From Chlorokybus atmophyticus (lineage: Eukaryota; Streptophyta; Chlorokybophyceae; Chlorokybales; Chlorokybaceae), in NCBI GenBank assembly GCA_009103225.1, contig RHPI01001960.1, positions 1 to 28,205 on the forward strand: a stretch of 28,205 bases of DNA. The letters run 5' to 3'. This document shows, piece after piece, positions 1 to 9,697 of the stretch. The position numbers and the translations under genes were made by a program. The notes below the pieces were generated by a model that did not search any database, was not told the DNA's origin, and saw only the letters and a list, made by a program, of their open reading frames with translations. Every line of letters starts with the position of its first letter. The first letter of the stretch is position 1.

Positions 1-61
1 TTTTGGAATGAATGGCTGGGCCGTTATCGGCATGACTGCTGGTCCACCGAGGTCGACACAC

Positions 62-500
62 CAGGAGCTGTGCCGTCAACGGCACAACTGCTGCTGCTGC
101 TGTGCCGACGTCGGCAGCAGTGCTACTGTGCCGAAGTCGGCAGAAGCGCTGCTGTGCCGAAGTCGGCAGAAGTGCTATTGTGCCAAAAACGGCAGGATCG
201 TTGCTGTGCCGAAGACGGCAGAAGCGCTGCTGTGCCGAAGACGGTGGGGTCGCAGCTGTGCCGAAGACGGCAGAAGCGCTGCTGTGCCGAAGACGTTAGA
301 AGTACTGCTGTGCCGAGGTCGGCCCAACGCAGTTTGCCCCGTCAGCGGCAGTAACCAGCTTGTGCCGGCTGACAGATGGTGACTTACGATCCTCTGCCGG
401 CACAAAGCGACTTGTGCCGTCTTGGGAGAAGAACTGCTCGCAGAACTCGAAGGCAGGTGCCGCTGACGGCACAACTGGCTTGTGCCGAGAACGGATTCTG
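62..500. repeat. Degenerate minisatellite with a palindromic TGCCG....CGGCA core
   Basis: Roughly 25-bp units of the form GCTGTGCCGAAGTCGGCAGAA repeat from about 62 to 335, then become sparser and more diverged to about 500. Most units contain an imperfect palindrome, TGCCG + 4 variable bases + CGGCA; the variable middle reads ACGT, AAGT, AAGA, AGGT or TCAA. The repeat keeps several frames open at once, so the ORFs here are repeat translations and not genes. It adjoins the truncated end of the gypsy 5' LTR at about 517. Confidence 0.85.
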
Positions 501-516
501 CTGCAGGCGCCGTGTG

Positions 517-934
517 TTATCAAAGGCTATAATGCTTATTATACCTTAAATAAGTCCTTATGGGTGTAGAACCGCTTATTCAAACCTATTTGATGTCACA
601 TTTGATAAAATGTGATCACTATCTCGCTAGGTACCTTACAATAGGTATCTTTCGATAGGTACCTTATCGATAGGTACCTTATGTGAGCTATGAATGGCTC
701 ATGCTAGATTTCCTAACCACCCTATCTGTAGGGTCGATGTCTAGTTGTGAGCTAATTAGTGAGAGGTGTATATTTGATATACTTTTGATATAAAAGGTCA
801 CATCAAACTGATGCGAGGGGACTTTTAATTCTCTGCTCAGTGGCTGCCACGCCGCTAAAAGGCTTGTCATAGGCGGTGTGGGTGTTGGGGTAGAGGATTG
901 AAGGGGCATCACCGGCAACGGTGGTGCTGTTACA
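517..934 (+). repeat. 5' LTR of the gypsy element, 5'-truncated
   Basis: Aligns without gaps to 11765-12182. It ends TTACA directly before the primer-binding site. It lacks about 110 bp present at the start of the 3' LTR (6663-6694 plus 11687-11764). Upstream of 517 the sequence is minisatellite, so the LTR is truncated or recombined. Near 629-690 it holds a short tandem repeat of CGATAGGTACCTTAT, conserved in the 3' copy at about 11877-11930, which could be a regulatory repeat of the LTR promoter region. Confidence 0.85.
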
Positions 935-935
935 T

Positions 936-947
936 TGGTATCGGAGC
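936..947 (+). promoter_or_regulatory. Primer-binding site of the gypsy element (tRNA-Met type)
   Basis: TGGTATCGGAGC lies one base after the LTR end. The usual plant initiator tRNA-Met PBS is TGGTATCAGAGC, so this differs by one A-to-G change. It fixes element orientation (+) and the 3' boundary of the 5' LTR. Confidence 0.85.
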
Positions 948-1034
948 TTGGTTCTGCCGGTGGCCGACCATGACGAACCCCTGGGATAATTCCTCAGCTG
1001 AGATGGCAGCTGCCGAGGACGTCAGCGTTTTTAA

Positions 1035-1139
1035 GTGGGGGGGAGTGTCACGGGAAGGTACATTCAATTACCACAAATCGACCATAGAAGCACCAAGTCT
1101 TTTGTGGTCGAGTGGGCTGTTACATTGGTACCCATGAGC
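1035..1139 (+). repeat. Second PPT-like / miniature LTR / PBS-like module
   Basis: AAGTGGGGGGGAG at about 1033-1045 resembles the element's own PPT (6650-6662). It is followed at 1046 by TGTCACGGGAAGG, similar to the 3' LTR start TGTAACGGGAGC. At 1115-1129 GGCTGTTACATTGGTA repeats the LTR end plus PBS start seen at 926-940. The intervening 79 bp would be an LTR with most of its interior deleted, or the LTR of a related short element. See findings. Confidence 0.6.
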
Positions 1140-1324
1140 TGGGGGGGTGACATGAGGACTTATAGTCAGCGACGACTTGCTTCCGGCCAATTGGAAGGCG
1201 GCGGCGGCACCCTCACATCGTCCACGTGCTCTCAAGTTCAAGTTTGCTTCCCTGCGCTACCTACACATCTCAGAAGCCATCACAGAGGCGGCGTGGGAGG
1301 TATTCCCCGTACACAGCATGCTCG

Positions 1325-1622
1325 CTTGCCAGTGCACGTGTGTGGGGGAATTTCATTTCATTTTCATGCACACATTAGTGACTGCTTGTCAACTGCTTGC
1401 TTACTTGCTTTCCAGTTGCTTGCCAATGCATGTGTGTGCGTGGCTTGCACATCATGTAATGATTGCCACCTGCTTCCCTGTTGCTTGCCTGTTTGCACAG
1501 CTGCTTGCCAGTGCATGCGTGTCATACATCACTGTTTGTCATTGTGCTTGCCAGTGCATGTCACAGTTGGTCACTGTACGGCTTGCCTGTTGCATGCCTG
1601 TGACGTGCCTGTGACCTGCCAG
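1325..1622 (+). repeat. Low-complexity leader repeat (GCTTGCCAGTGCATG-type)
   Basis: Irregular repeats of CTTGCCAGTGCATG and TGCTTGCC variants fill the untranslated leader between PBS and gag. The long ORFs through this part have repetitive Cys/Leu-rich translations and no gag features, so I read it as non-coding leader. Confidence 0.6.
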
Positions 1623-1683
1623 CTGCTTTTCTGGGTCGCTCGACCCGGGTCCGCAAGTTTCGAACCAAGCTGCTTCCAAGCCC

Positions 1684-1832
1684 TCCCCCTCTGGCTTCGG
1701 CCTGGAGATCGGGACTTGGTTAGGACAGTTTTGGAGAAGTTCTATAGCTAGAACATTTTGTTCTCAAACTATTAATCTAAAACCCTCTCCCTCTGGCTTC
1801 GGCCTGGAGATTGGGACTTGGTTGAGGACAAC
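1684..1832 (+). repeat. Direct repeat pair in the gypsy leader
   Basis: The segment CCCTCTGGCTTCGGCCTGG.. GGGACTTGGTT.AGGACA occurs at about 1684-1727 and again at about 1785-1830, roughly 100 bp apart and nearly identical. It lies upstream of the gag start. No function is evident. Confidence 0.7.
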
Positions 1833-2025
1833 ACAGGGTTGGGACCTTCTGGTCCCATTCAGACTTGTACAGTTTGGTGACACTTCAGATCAAGCCTTTC
1901 CTTGTTTTTGGACTGATTTGGAGTCTGTCTAGGACTTGAGCAACTAGGGGTCATTTTTATCCTCTCGTTGAACCTGGTCCATTGGTGAGGTTCTCACCAT
2001 CCCATTTTGCCTGTTTTTGCAGACA

Positions 2026-3117
2026 AATGGAAGAGAACTCGGTGCCCACCTCGAAGGGGGAAAGCTCGCAAAAAAAGCAATTATCCCGTAAGGAGGAGTT
2101 TCCTTCCATGGAGGATATCGCCAATCCGGATGATGCACTTGATGAGTCTCATGCTGCTAAGGCTGTGGATTCGGTGGAACCAGACAGTCCACCTCCACAA
2201 GCAGGTCCTGAAATCTCAAGTCGCTTGACGAAACAGGAGCTAATGGACCACTTTCTTGGCACACATATGATGAGGAGCCTCGTGAGGCGATTGTCTCGCT
2301 CATTAACTTCCTCTTTCAAGTGGCGGAAACGATCTTAAAGCTCACCTTTATGGGGCAAGATTGGGAGGGATCAATGGGTGAAGGCAAACGTGTTTTAAAC
2401 ACGATCGAGCGCCTTTAACGCTCTGACAGCGGTTTACCTGTTCAAGCGCTCGCTCGTCCTGCCGAGTTTGTTCCCAACAAGCAAGCGGCAACTTTCGACT
2501 GGCTCATGAAGCTGAGACACTATGTCTACTCCCTTCACATTTTTAAAGAGGGGAAGTTGCTTTTAGCTGAGTTGCTGATTCTAAATGTTGCTATGGCAGA
2601 GTAGTACCGCCGTAAGCAACGTGATACGAATCTTTGGCGGGAAGTAAATCAATTGTGCTCTTTCATGGAGCAGCGCTATAGCGGCGCAGATCCCGCCCAG
2701 GTTGCTCGCAATCAGCTGCACAATGTGCATCAAAACGGGCGCCGAGTTCAGCTGTACATCCAGTCTTTGATCAGCAAGATCAATGCTAGCAAACTGCCCA
2801 TCAGTAATGCTGATCAGCTGGATATGTTCAGGCGTGGCTTAAACACAAATTTCGTGCAGCATGTGGCCGTCAACCCCGCGAGTTTGCCAGAGTGGGCCTT
2901 GATGGATTTGCCAATGCTGATGCGGATGGTTGCTGCTGTGGACAGTGTGAAGCGCTCGCATGCCAACATGCAAACCACAGCCAAAGAGGCAGCCCCGGCT
3001 TCAGCTGCAAAGCGCCTGGCCACTGACAACTTCTGCCAGAAGACAGATCATGAGGAGGCCAAGTGCTATGCCAAGCAAATCGCACAAAAGGCTAAGCAAC
3101 AGAAGGTCAAGAAATAG
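2026..3117 (+). pseudogene. gag: gag (capsid) of the gypsy chromovirus, broken
   Basis: The likely start is the ATG at 2026 (MEENSVPTSKGE). The frame breaks near 2270. The central part reads on in another frame with a TAA at about 2416 and a TAG at about 2602. The C-terminal part is open from 2653 to 3117 and carries the Retrotrans_gag-like stretch VQLYIQSLISKI..DMFRRGLN. It ends in a degenerate zinc knuckle, FCQKTDHEEAKC: C-x4-H-x4-C is kept but the first Cys of CCHC is gone. A lysine-rich tail follows. Gag would form the particle and bind element RNA; this copy cannot be made whole. Confidence 0.8.
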
Positions 3118-3513
3118 CAATTGTCCGTGGTTGGTAGCTTAGTCGAGCAGCACGACGTTAAAACTCTATACATTTTGATAAAGTTTCCTCTGTTTGCAAT
3201 GTATCAAAAGTGTGGACTGATGTGAGCACACCAACCGTGTTAGCAAACACAACTGGTTGTGTTTTAATCAATGTTCCATTCTCTGAGTTAGTAACTGCTG
3301 TTAAGCACTTACACAAGTTGCAACTACAACATGATATCAATGCATGCGTAGTTATCCCTTGATATCATGGCCCGTGGTTGCGGTGGTTGAAAGGGGGAGA
3401 AGTGATTATGCAACTCTCACGCAAAGATACAGGAACATCACCATTACAGGTGATCTTTATCAAGCCTGCTACCAATCACGGCACCGACATTAGCTACATT
3501 TGATGGTCACTTA

Positions 3514-3870
3514 GTGCCACTCAAATGGAGATTTGAGAGTCAACTTATAGGCACACCATGTATAGCATTGATTAATACTGATGCAAACCATAACTTTGTT
3601 GAACATGCTTGGGTGAAACGTAATAACATACCTTTCACACCAGTCACGTCGTATGTGCGTGCTGATGGTTCCACCCTCAATGCAATCGGGGAGGTGAAGG
3701 GGCGTTGTTATTAATAGCCACAAGACTCAACTGAATTTCATCGTGGTGGATATAGGTATCCCCGGGGTGGATGTTGTTTTGGGTGAACAGTGGCACACCG
3801 AAGCAGGTTTGCAATTGGACTCTCGAGCAAATACGTGCACCCTTCGTAAGGGTAAACGGAAAAATAGCTA
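3514..3870 (+). pseudogene. Aspartic protease region of the gypsy chromovirus, catalytically dead
   Basis: The first half is open to 3714 and contains ALINTDANHNFV at about 3565-3600, where the family has a D-T/S-G-A active site. Both Asp to Asn and Gly to Asp are single G-to-A changes. After a frame break near 3715 the C-terminal half reads IVVDIGIPGVDVVLGEQWH, the conserved hydrophobic-LG-W end of retropepsin-like proteases. The region 3118-3513 between gag and here contains no readable domain. Confidence 0.75.
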
Positions 3871-3899
3871 AAAGAGTTAGAGTTATTAGACAAAGGCTT

Positions 3900-5034
3900 G
3901 ATAACAAAGAGCATGTCTCCTTTTAGAGCACCAATTTTGTTTATGCCCAAAAAGAATGGCAAGCTACGCATGTGTGTTGGTTACCGTGCGTTGAACAAGG
4001 TAACTGTGAAAACAGATACCCTTTGCCTCGGATTGATGATTTGTTTGATAAGCTGTTAGGTGCAACAGTGTTCAGCACACTGGATCTGACCAGTGGTTAT
4101 CAAATCAAAATCCACCCGTCGGATATATAGAGTACTGCGATTCGCACCCCAATAGATCACTTTAAGTATAAAGTATTACCATTTAAATTTAACAAATGCA
4201 CCAGCTACATTTCAGGCAGCCTTGAACGCGGTATTTGCTGATGAATTGTACAAGTTTGTACTGGTATATCTTGACGACATTCTTGTGTTCAGTAAAACCC
4301 GGGAGGAACGCCACAGGCATGTGGAATTGGTTCAAGCTAAGTTACGCGAACACAAATTCTATGCCAACCTGTCCAAATGCAACTTTGCAAAAGATGAACT
4401 ACCCTTTTTAAGGCATGTGATTAGCAGAGAAGGATTGAACCCAGACCCTCAAAAGGTGTGTGCGGTGAAGGATTGGCCACCACTAAAGGATGTACATCAG
4501 TTACGTGCTTTCTTGGGGCTAGCCAATTATTTTCGCAAGTTCATGCGAGCATATTCTAGCATGGCAAATCCTTTAACATCTTTATTGAGAAAGAATGTTA
4601 AATTTGTGTAGACGGAGGCACACGAGGTTGCTTTTACACGCATTAAAGATGCATTAACACAAGCCCATGTGTTAGCCTTCGTTGATCACACCAAGCCTTT
4701 TGTGGTGATCAGTGATGCTTCTACCATTGGGTGTGGGGCAGTCCTTCTACAGGATGACGGACCATGTGCATATGAAAGCGAAAAGTTCATTCCTGCTGAA
4801 CGTAATTACACAACCACTGAGCAGGAATTGCTTGGGGTGGTGCGCGCGCTGCGCACATGGCGTTGCTACTTGGAAGGTGTGGAGTTTTTAGTGATTACTG
4901 ATCACAACCCGCGCACATCTTTCATACGCAACAGAACGTGTCGAGGCGGCAAGCTGGGTGGAATGAATTCATTTCTCGTTTCACGTTCACTTGACAATAC
5001 CGTCCGGGTCGCACCAATGTGGCGGAGCCACTAA
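3900..5034 (+). pseudogene. pol: Reverse transcriptase and RNase H of the gypsy chromovirus, broken
   Basis: RT begins near [20 protein letters not shown], then [13 protein letters not shown]. There are frame breaks near 4010 and 4185 and an in-frame TAG at about 4128. The active-site block YLDDILVFS is intact at 4267-4293. An in-frame TAG at 4609-4611, at a position usually Trp, separates RT from RNase H. RNase H keeps its D-E-D set (SDAST, TTTEQELL, ITDHN) from about 4669, then shifts frame near 4920. The out-of-frame continuation reads RRQAGWNEFISRF with a TGA at 4992-4994, again where Trp is expected. Priming and copying functions are lost. Confidence 0.88.
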
Positions 5035-5234
5035 GTTGTAGCCCTGCTCTTTTGGCACTTACGCGCTCTTGAAGTACGCGTAATGTGCAACAGCCTGAAG
5101 ATCCTTTCCTAAAGGAAGTGTCCACAGGTTATAACTCAGATGATTGGTTTAGCAGTCAAACCAACTTGCAACAGCTTGCTCCTGTTAGCAATCTGTGGTA
5201 TAAGGGGAGCAGTTGGCATTTCCTAACTCGGGCG

Positions 5235-6060
5235 ACTTGCATAAGCAATGCTTACAATCAGTGCATGACCCGCCGTATGCTGGACATTTGGGGAAACACA
5301 AAATACTCAAAGCTGCGCAATAGTTATACTGGTGGCCGTCAAAGTCAGCTGATGTGGATCAATATGTTCGCACATGTGACGTGTGTCAACGTAATAAGCC
5401 ACTACGAAAAAACAAGCAGGATTGCTTAAACCATTGGCAATCCCAGAGCAAAAGTGGGATAGTGCCAGTATGAATTTGATTACTGACCTACCGGAAACAG
5501 CAGCCATATACACTGCTTTTGTGGTTTTGGTCGACCGTTTGACCAAAATGATGCATTTTGCCCCGTGTTGCACAACTGTAAGTGCACGGGACTTAGCACA
5601 TTTATTTGTGTCCACGGTCTTTCGAGTTCACGGTGTACCGCGTGAGCTTGTCACAGATTGTGATCCTCGATTTGTCTCCAAGTTTTTGGAGAGAAGTCTG
5701 TGAATTGTTGGGGGTAAAACAAAGAATGTCGATTGCTTTCCACCCGCAAACGAACGGGCAACCCGAACGATCAAACCAAGTATTGAAAGAAATGCTTCGC
5801 CACTATGTGGCTCCTGATCATTTTGATTGGACAGGTACTTGCCAATGGCAGAGTTCGCCGTGAACAATGCGTGGCAGGAAAGTGTAAAGGAAACCCCATT
5901 CTTCTTGAGTTATGGGATTCACTCGAACACACCGGCGTCATTGCGCGTACCTCGCAATGCTCTAACCGTACCAGCGGCAGCGAAGTTTGCCACTGCTATG
6001 CAGGAACATTTGGCTCGAGCCAAGCTATGTCAGTAAAAAGCACAAGACAGGCAAAAAGCT
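5235..6060 (+). pseudogene. Integrase core of the gypsy chromovirus, broken
   Basis: The N-terminal HHCC zinc site is visible as VHDPPYAGHLGKH then CDVCQ (about 5260-5400), with a stop inside. In the catalytic core, MNLITDLP replaces the usual MDFI.. so the first catalytic Asp is Asn (codon 5473-5475). The second Asp is present (VTDCDPRF) and the Glu lies in PQTNGQPERSNQ. A frameshift sits near 5700, and another break near 5830 leads into FAVNNAWQESVKETPFFLSYG. This domain would insert cDNA; it cannot work here. Confidence 0.85.
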
Positions 6061-6081
6061 TATGCTAATACACATCGAAAA

Positions 6082-6519
6082 ATGGCCAATCTCGATGTCG
6101 GCGATAAAGTTTTGCTAAACGCAAAAAACATAATCGTCAAAGGTACGGGTGCCCGCAAATTGCTGCCCCGATGGTTAGGTCCGTTCTCTATCATTGATAA
6201 AGTTGGTACGCACGCTTATCGACTGCAATTTCCCCCAAGTGTGCGTATACACAATGTGTTCCATATGGAACTTGTTGAAACCTTACCGCTCAGACGGTAT
6301 ACACAGCCTCCACCACCGCCAGTTGAGGTGGACAGCGAAACCGAATACGAGGTGGAAGCTTTATTGAACCATAAGTTAAATAGTCGAGGACCCGCAACTT
6401 GCTATTTGGTGAATTGGAAAGGGTATGGCCCAGAACATAACAGTTGGGAGCCCGACATGCATCTTACGCACTGCCGCGAGTTGCGTCGAGCTTACTGGGA
6501 TTCACGTTCTGTCCCGTAA
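6082..6519 (+). CDS. Intact C-terminal pol segment: GPY/F module plus chromodomain
   Basis: This 145-codon frame is the only undamaged part of the gypsy pol. Residues about 28-50 hold the GPY/F-type module (RWLGPFSIIDKVG..AYRL) that ends gypsy integrases. Residues about 88-140 are a chromodomain: EYEVEALLNHK, YLVNWKGYGPEHNSWEP. In chromoviruses this tail is known to steer integration toward heterochromatin marks. The Trp/Tyr positions expected for a methyl-lysine cage (Tyr89, Trp112, Trp122) are present. The ATG at 6082 is internal to pol and is probably not a true start; a TAA at about 6037 precedes it. Confidence 0.85.
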   Translation: MANLDVGDKVLLNAKNIIVKGTGARKLLPRWLGPFSIIDKVGTHAYRLQFPPSVRIHNVFHMELVETLPLRRYTQPPPPPVEVDSETEYEVEALLNHKLNSRGPATCYLVNWKGYGPEHNSWEPDMHLTHCRELRRAYWDSRSVP

Positions 6520-6649
6520 AATGTGGGCTTGGTGTAATGACAAATGGCAATGCAGTTTAATTACCACCCTGTCATTTCCTGCTATCTCACCGGTTACAAT
6601 TACTCGAAATCAAGACTGATCAACTTGAGTTCAACGAGGATGAAAACCT

Positions 6650-6662
6650 AAGTGGGGGGGAA
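6650..6662 (+). promoter_or_regulatory. Polypurine tract of the gypsy element
   Basis: AAGTGGGGGGGAA lies immediately before the 3' LTR start TGTAACGGGAGC. Its position and purine content fit the plus-strand priming site. Confidence 0.8.
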
Positions 6663-6694
6663 TGTAACGGGAGCAATAATAATGGGGGTACTAC
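6663..6694 (+). repeat. 3' LTR of the gypsy element, first fragment
   Basis: Starts TGTAACGGGAGC just after the PPT and is cut off by the copia LTR at 6695. The remainder resumes at 11687. The full 3' LTR would be 528 bp. Confidence 0.85.
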
Positions 6695-7096
6695 TGTTGA
6701 GAAGCAAGCATGCAAGTGAAAAGGGCAAGCAATGACACACAGGAGAAGGCAACACACTTCCCGATTTATTATCAACAGACCGCGGGGTTATATACCCGCC
6801 AGTCAGTACACAGTTTGTACACACTGCTGGTCTACATGCAACAGCGTCCGATATACTGAACCATATCCTACGCTGTAAGATGTGCCACGTAGCTAACTTG
6901 ATAAGCTTTGTAACAAGCTATGCCACGTCCTATAAGACTGAGTATCCTAGGAGATATGACGATTCTCCTAGGACCCTTCTCTGCAGTCCGCGCCAGGACC
7001 TTCATGTCCGGAGTCTTCGAGGTCCTCCCATCGAGGTCCCTTCTCTTCTCTCTTGTATGCAGGGCAGGCTGACCGGATGTAGGAATATCTTCAACA
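6695..7096 (-). repeat. 3' LTR of the copia element (left copy)
   Basis: Nearly identical to 11285-11686. Just inside it, on the minus strand, is a weak purine run (GTGGGAG, complement of 7097-7103) in the PPT position. Confidence 0.92.
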
Positions 7097-7141
7097 CTCC
7101 CACGCGGGCAGCTTGGCCTCCAACGCTTGGTCTTCTTTCAC

Positions 7142-9667
7142 CTAAGCACATATGCCGAGTCCCTTGCAACATGCCTTGAACTTCAGCGGTGACAGTGGCT
7201 TCGTCATGAAGTCCGCGAGCATGTCTTCCGTATTGCAATATTGGAACTCAACCTCCTTGCGTGTGACTCTGTCTCGCACAAAGTGATGCATGACATCAAT
7301 GTGCTTTGTCCTTGTCGAGGTGATGGGGTGCTTCAGCAACTTAATGGCGCCTTGGTTGTCGCAGTTGATCGTGATGCACGCCATTGGGTGCTCCAGATCT
7401 GCCATCAGCTTGCGAAGCCATAACGCCTCCTTTACTGCAGCCGATGCTGCCATGTACTCCGCTTCCAAAGTGGATGCTGCTGTTGTAGGTTGCAGCCTAC
7501 TGTTCCAGCTCACCACGCCTCCATTCAACTTAAATACGTAAGCCGTAGTGGACCTCCTGCTGTCGAGGTCGCCTGCAAAGTCTGCGTCGCAGTAGCCCTC
7601 CATCTCTGTGCTCCCGCAACCAAACTTTATGCCAACACCTGTGCTTCCAGCCACGTAGCGCAACACTCCCTTCGCGGCACGCCAATGCTCCATGCTTGGT
7701 GCTGACATGTAGCGCGCAAGCACTCCAACATAGGGGTACTGAGCCTTGTCGAGTATCTCCTCATCCTTTGCTTTGACGAGGTTGATGCCGAGTGCCAATG
7801 GAGTAGACTTGGTCTTTGCTTCATTGAGTCCAAACTTTGTGACAAGTCGTTTCACCATCTGCTCTTGGCTGATCTTGATTGTGCGTGCTGCTCTGTCACG
7901 CTCTATCACCATGCCAAGAAATAACTTGACCTCTCCAAGATCGCGCACTGCGAATGCTTGCTGTAGTCCGTTCTTTGTCTCCTTCAGGTCTTCAATTCGC
8001 TTGGCCGTGACAATGATGTCGTCCACATACACGAGCAAGTAAACCTTCTTTTCTTCATGGATGAAGAGCCCCGGATCCGCTGAGGATGCTTTGTAGCCGA
8101 GTTTCTCCAACTCTTTCGTGAGGCGAATGTGCCACACACGTGGTGCTTGTCGCAGCCCATACAAAGCCTTGATCAACTTGCAAGCTATGCCTGGCTCCCC
8201 TTCTGCGTAGCCTGGTGGTTGCTTTGTGTAGATCTCTTCCTCCAGCTCTCCGTAAAGGAAAGTAGTCTTCACATCAAGGTGGTGACACTCGAGGTCTTCA
8301 GCAGCAACCATGGCGATCAATGTGCGGAAGGTTGCATGCTTACTTGCAGGTGCAAACACTTCATTAAAATCCACACCTTCTTGTTGCAAAAATCCCTTTG
8401 CCACCAACCTTGCCTTGTAGCGCTCGATGTTGCCTTGACCATCACGCTTCACCTTGAACACCCACTTGACCGGAATGGGCTTCACACCTTGCGGGGGCTT
8501 CTCCAACACCCATGTGTTGTTGGCATGGAGTGATGCAATCTCATCATCCATAGCTCGCTGCCATTGTTCTGCATCTGGTGCTCGCAATGCCTCCTCGTAG
8601 GTGCTTGGTTCTTCACTCTCGTCATTGTGCACACTAGCGATGTGTGCCTTGTAGAAGTCAGGTGCTTGTCTTTCCCTCACTGGGTAGCGTCGAGCTTGCT
8701 CCTGCTGCTTCTGCTTCTCGCCTGCTTCAGATGAGCCCTGCTCTTTATTGATGACTGATGCCTCGCCTTCAACCTCTTCTCTGCTTGAAAGCTCTTCAGG
8801 TTGTGCTTTGTCATCTTCATCTTGAGGGTAGAAACCTTCTTCAGCTTCAACTTGTGATGAGCCTTCGTGGAACACGACTTCTCTGCTCACCACAATCTTG
8901 CGCGTGTCCTCCAGTAGGACCTTGTACGCCTTTGAGCCTGGTTCGTAGCCAACGAAGATGCCCTTCTTGCTGACCGGCTCCAACTTGTGTCGCAATTGAC
9001 TTGGCACAAGTGCATATGCCACACATCCGAACACACGCATGCCACTCACATCTGGCGCTTCACCGTAAAAGAGCTCCCACGGAGTCTTTTGCTCAGAGCT
9101 TATCGGTGAACGGTTGCGGATGTAGTTGGCAGTGAGAACGGCCTCTTTCCACAGACTGTCCTCTAACTTGGTGTCATTGAGCATGGCTCGAACACGCTCC
9201 AACAACGTTCGGTTGAGACGTTCAGCTGCTCCATTCTGCTGCGGTGTGTATGGTGCTATTGTCTCATGCCGTATGCCTTTGCTGGCGATGAACTCTTTGA
9301 GCTGGGCGTTAATGTACTCCCATCCTCGATCACTTCTCATTGCTTTCATCTTCTTGCCCGATTGAATCTCAAGCAATGCAATGACTGTACGCACAGCTCC
9401 AGCGACTTCTGACTTTTGAATCAAAGGGAAGACGATGGAAAGCTTGCTGTAGTCGTCGAGGAATGTTGCAAAGTACCTTACCCCTCCTTTCGCCACAATG
9501 CGCATAGGCCCGCAAACGTCCATGTGCACAAGCTCGCAGGGATGTTTGCTACTTGAAGAAGATGATGAGAACGGCATGCGATGCTGCTTGGCCAACACAC
9601 AGGGTTTACAGAGCGTAGTTGAAGACGCTTGAAAATCTTCCTTGCTCCCAGTAATGCCCTTCACCAT
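7142..9667 (-). CDS. pol: Copia pol: integrase, reverse transcriptase, RNase H
   Basis: 841 codons. Near the N-terminus CKPCVLAKQ is the CC half of the integrase zinc site. The integrase triad is D50 (HMDVCGP), D113 (RSDRGWEY) and E149 (PQQNGAAERLNRT) with canonical D35E spacing. RT: VKWVFKVKRDGQGNIERYKARLVAKG near 400-425, D465 (LDVKTTFLYG), and YVDDIIV at 547-553. RNase H: CDADFAGD, EAEYMA, then NCDNQGAIKL and RTKHIDVMHHFVRD. The connection region near residue 646 lacks about 20 residues normally present, including the TRPDI motif. The frame continues upstream past a single TAA (9698-9700), so this ATG is not the real start. Confidence 0.95.
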   Translation of the reverse strand: MVKGITGSKEDFQASSTTLCKPCVLAKQHRMPFSSSSSSSKHPCELVHMDVCGPMRIVAKGGVRYFATFLDDYSKLSIVFPLIQKSEVAGAVRTVIALLEIQSGKKMKAMRSDRGWEYINAQLKEFIASKGIRHETIAPYTPQQNGAAERLNRTLLERVRAMLNDTKLEDSLWKEAVLTANYIRNRSPISSEQKTPWELFYGEAPDVSGMRVFGCVAYALVPSQLRHKLEPVSKKGIFVGYEPGSKAYKVLLEDTRKIVVSREVVFHEGSSQVEAEEGFYPQDEDDKAQPEELSSREEVEGEASVINKEQGSSEAGEKQKQQEQARRYPVRERQAPDFYKAHIASVHNDESEEPSTYEEALRAPDAEQWQRAMDDEIASLHANNTWVLEKPPQGVKPIPVKWVFKVKRDGQGNIERYKARLVAKGFLQQEGVDFNEVFAPASKHATFRTLIAMVAAEDLECHHLDVKTTFLYGELEEEIYTKQPPGYAEGEPGIACKLIKALYGLRQAPRVWHIRLTKELEKLGYKASSADPGLFIHEEKKVYLLVYVDDIIVTAKRIEDLKETKNGLQQAFAVRDLGEVKLFLGMVIERDRAARTIKISQEQMVKRLVTKFGLNEAKTKSTPLALGINLVKAKDEEILDKAQYPYVGVLARYMSAPSMEHWRAAKGVLRYVAGSTGVGIKFGCGSTEMEGYCDADFAGDLDSRRSTTAYVFKLNGGVVSWNSRLQPTTAASTLEAEYMAASAAVKEALWLRKLMADLEHPMACITINCDNQGAIKLLKHPITSTRTKHIDVMHHFVRDRVTRKEVEFQYCNTEDMLADFMTKPLSPLKFKACCKGLGICA

Positions 9668-9697
9668 GTCTTCAGCGACCAGGCGTGTGAGGTTGCG

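Noticed and set aside
8-569. Several overlapping Cys-rich ORFs on both strands
   Set aside because: They are translations of the minisatellite in different frames, with no start context or family resemblance.
1035-1751. 238-codon + strand ORF
   Set aside because: It runs through LTR-like sequence and a low-complexity leader repeat, and shows no gag or other domain.
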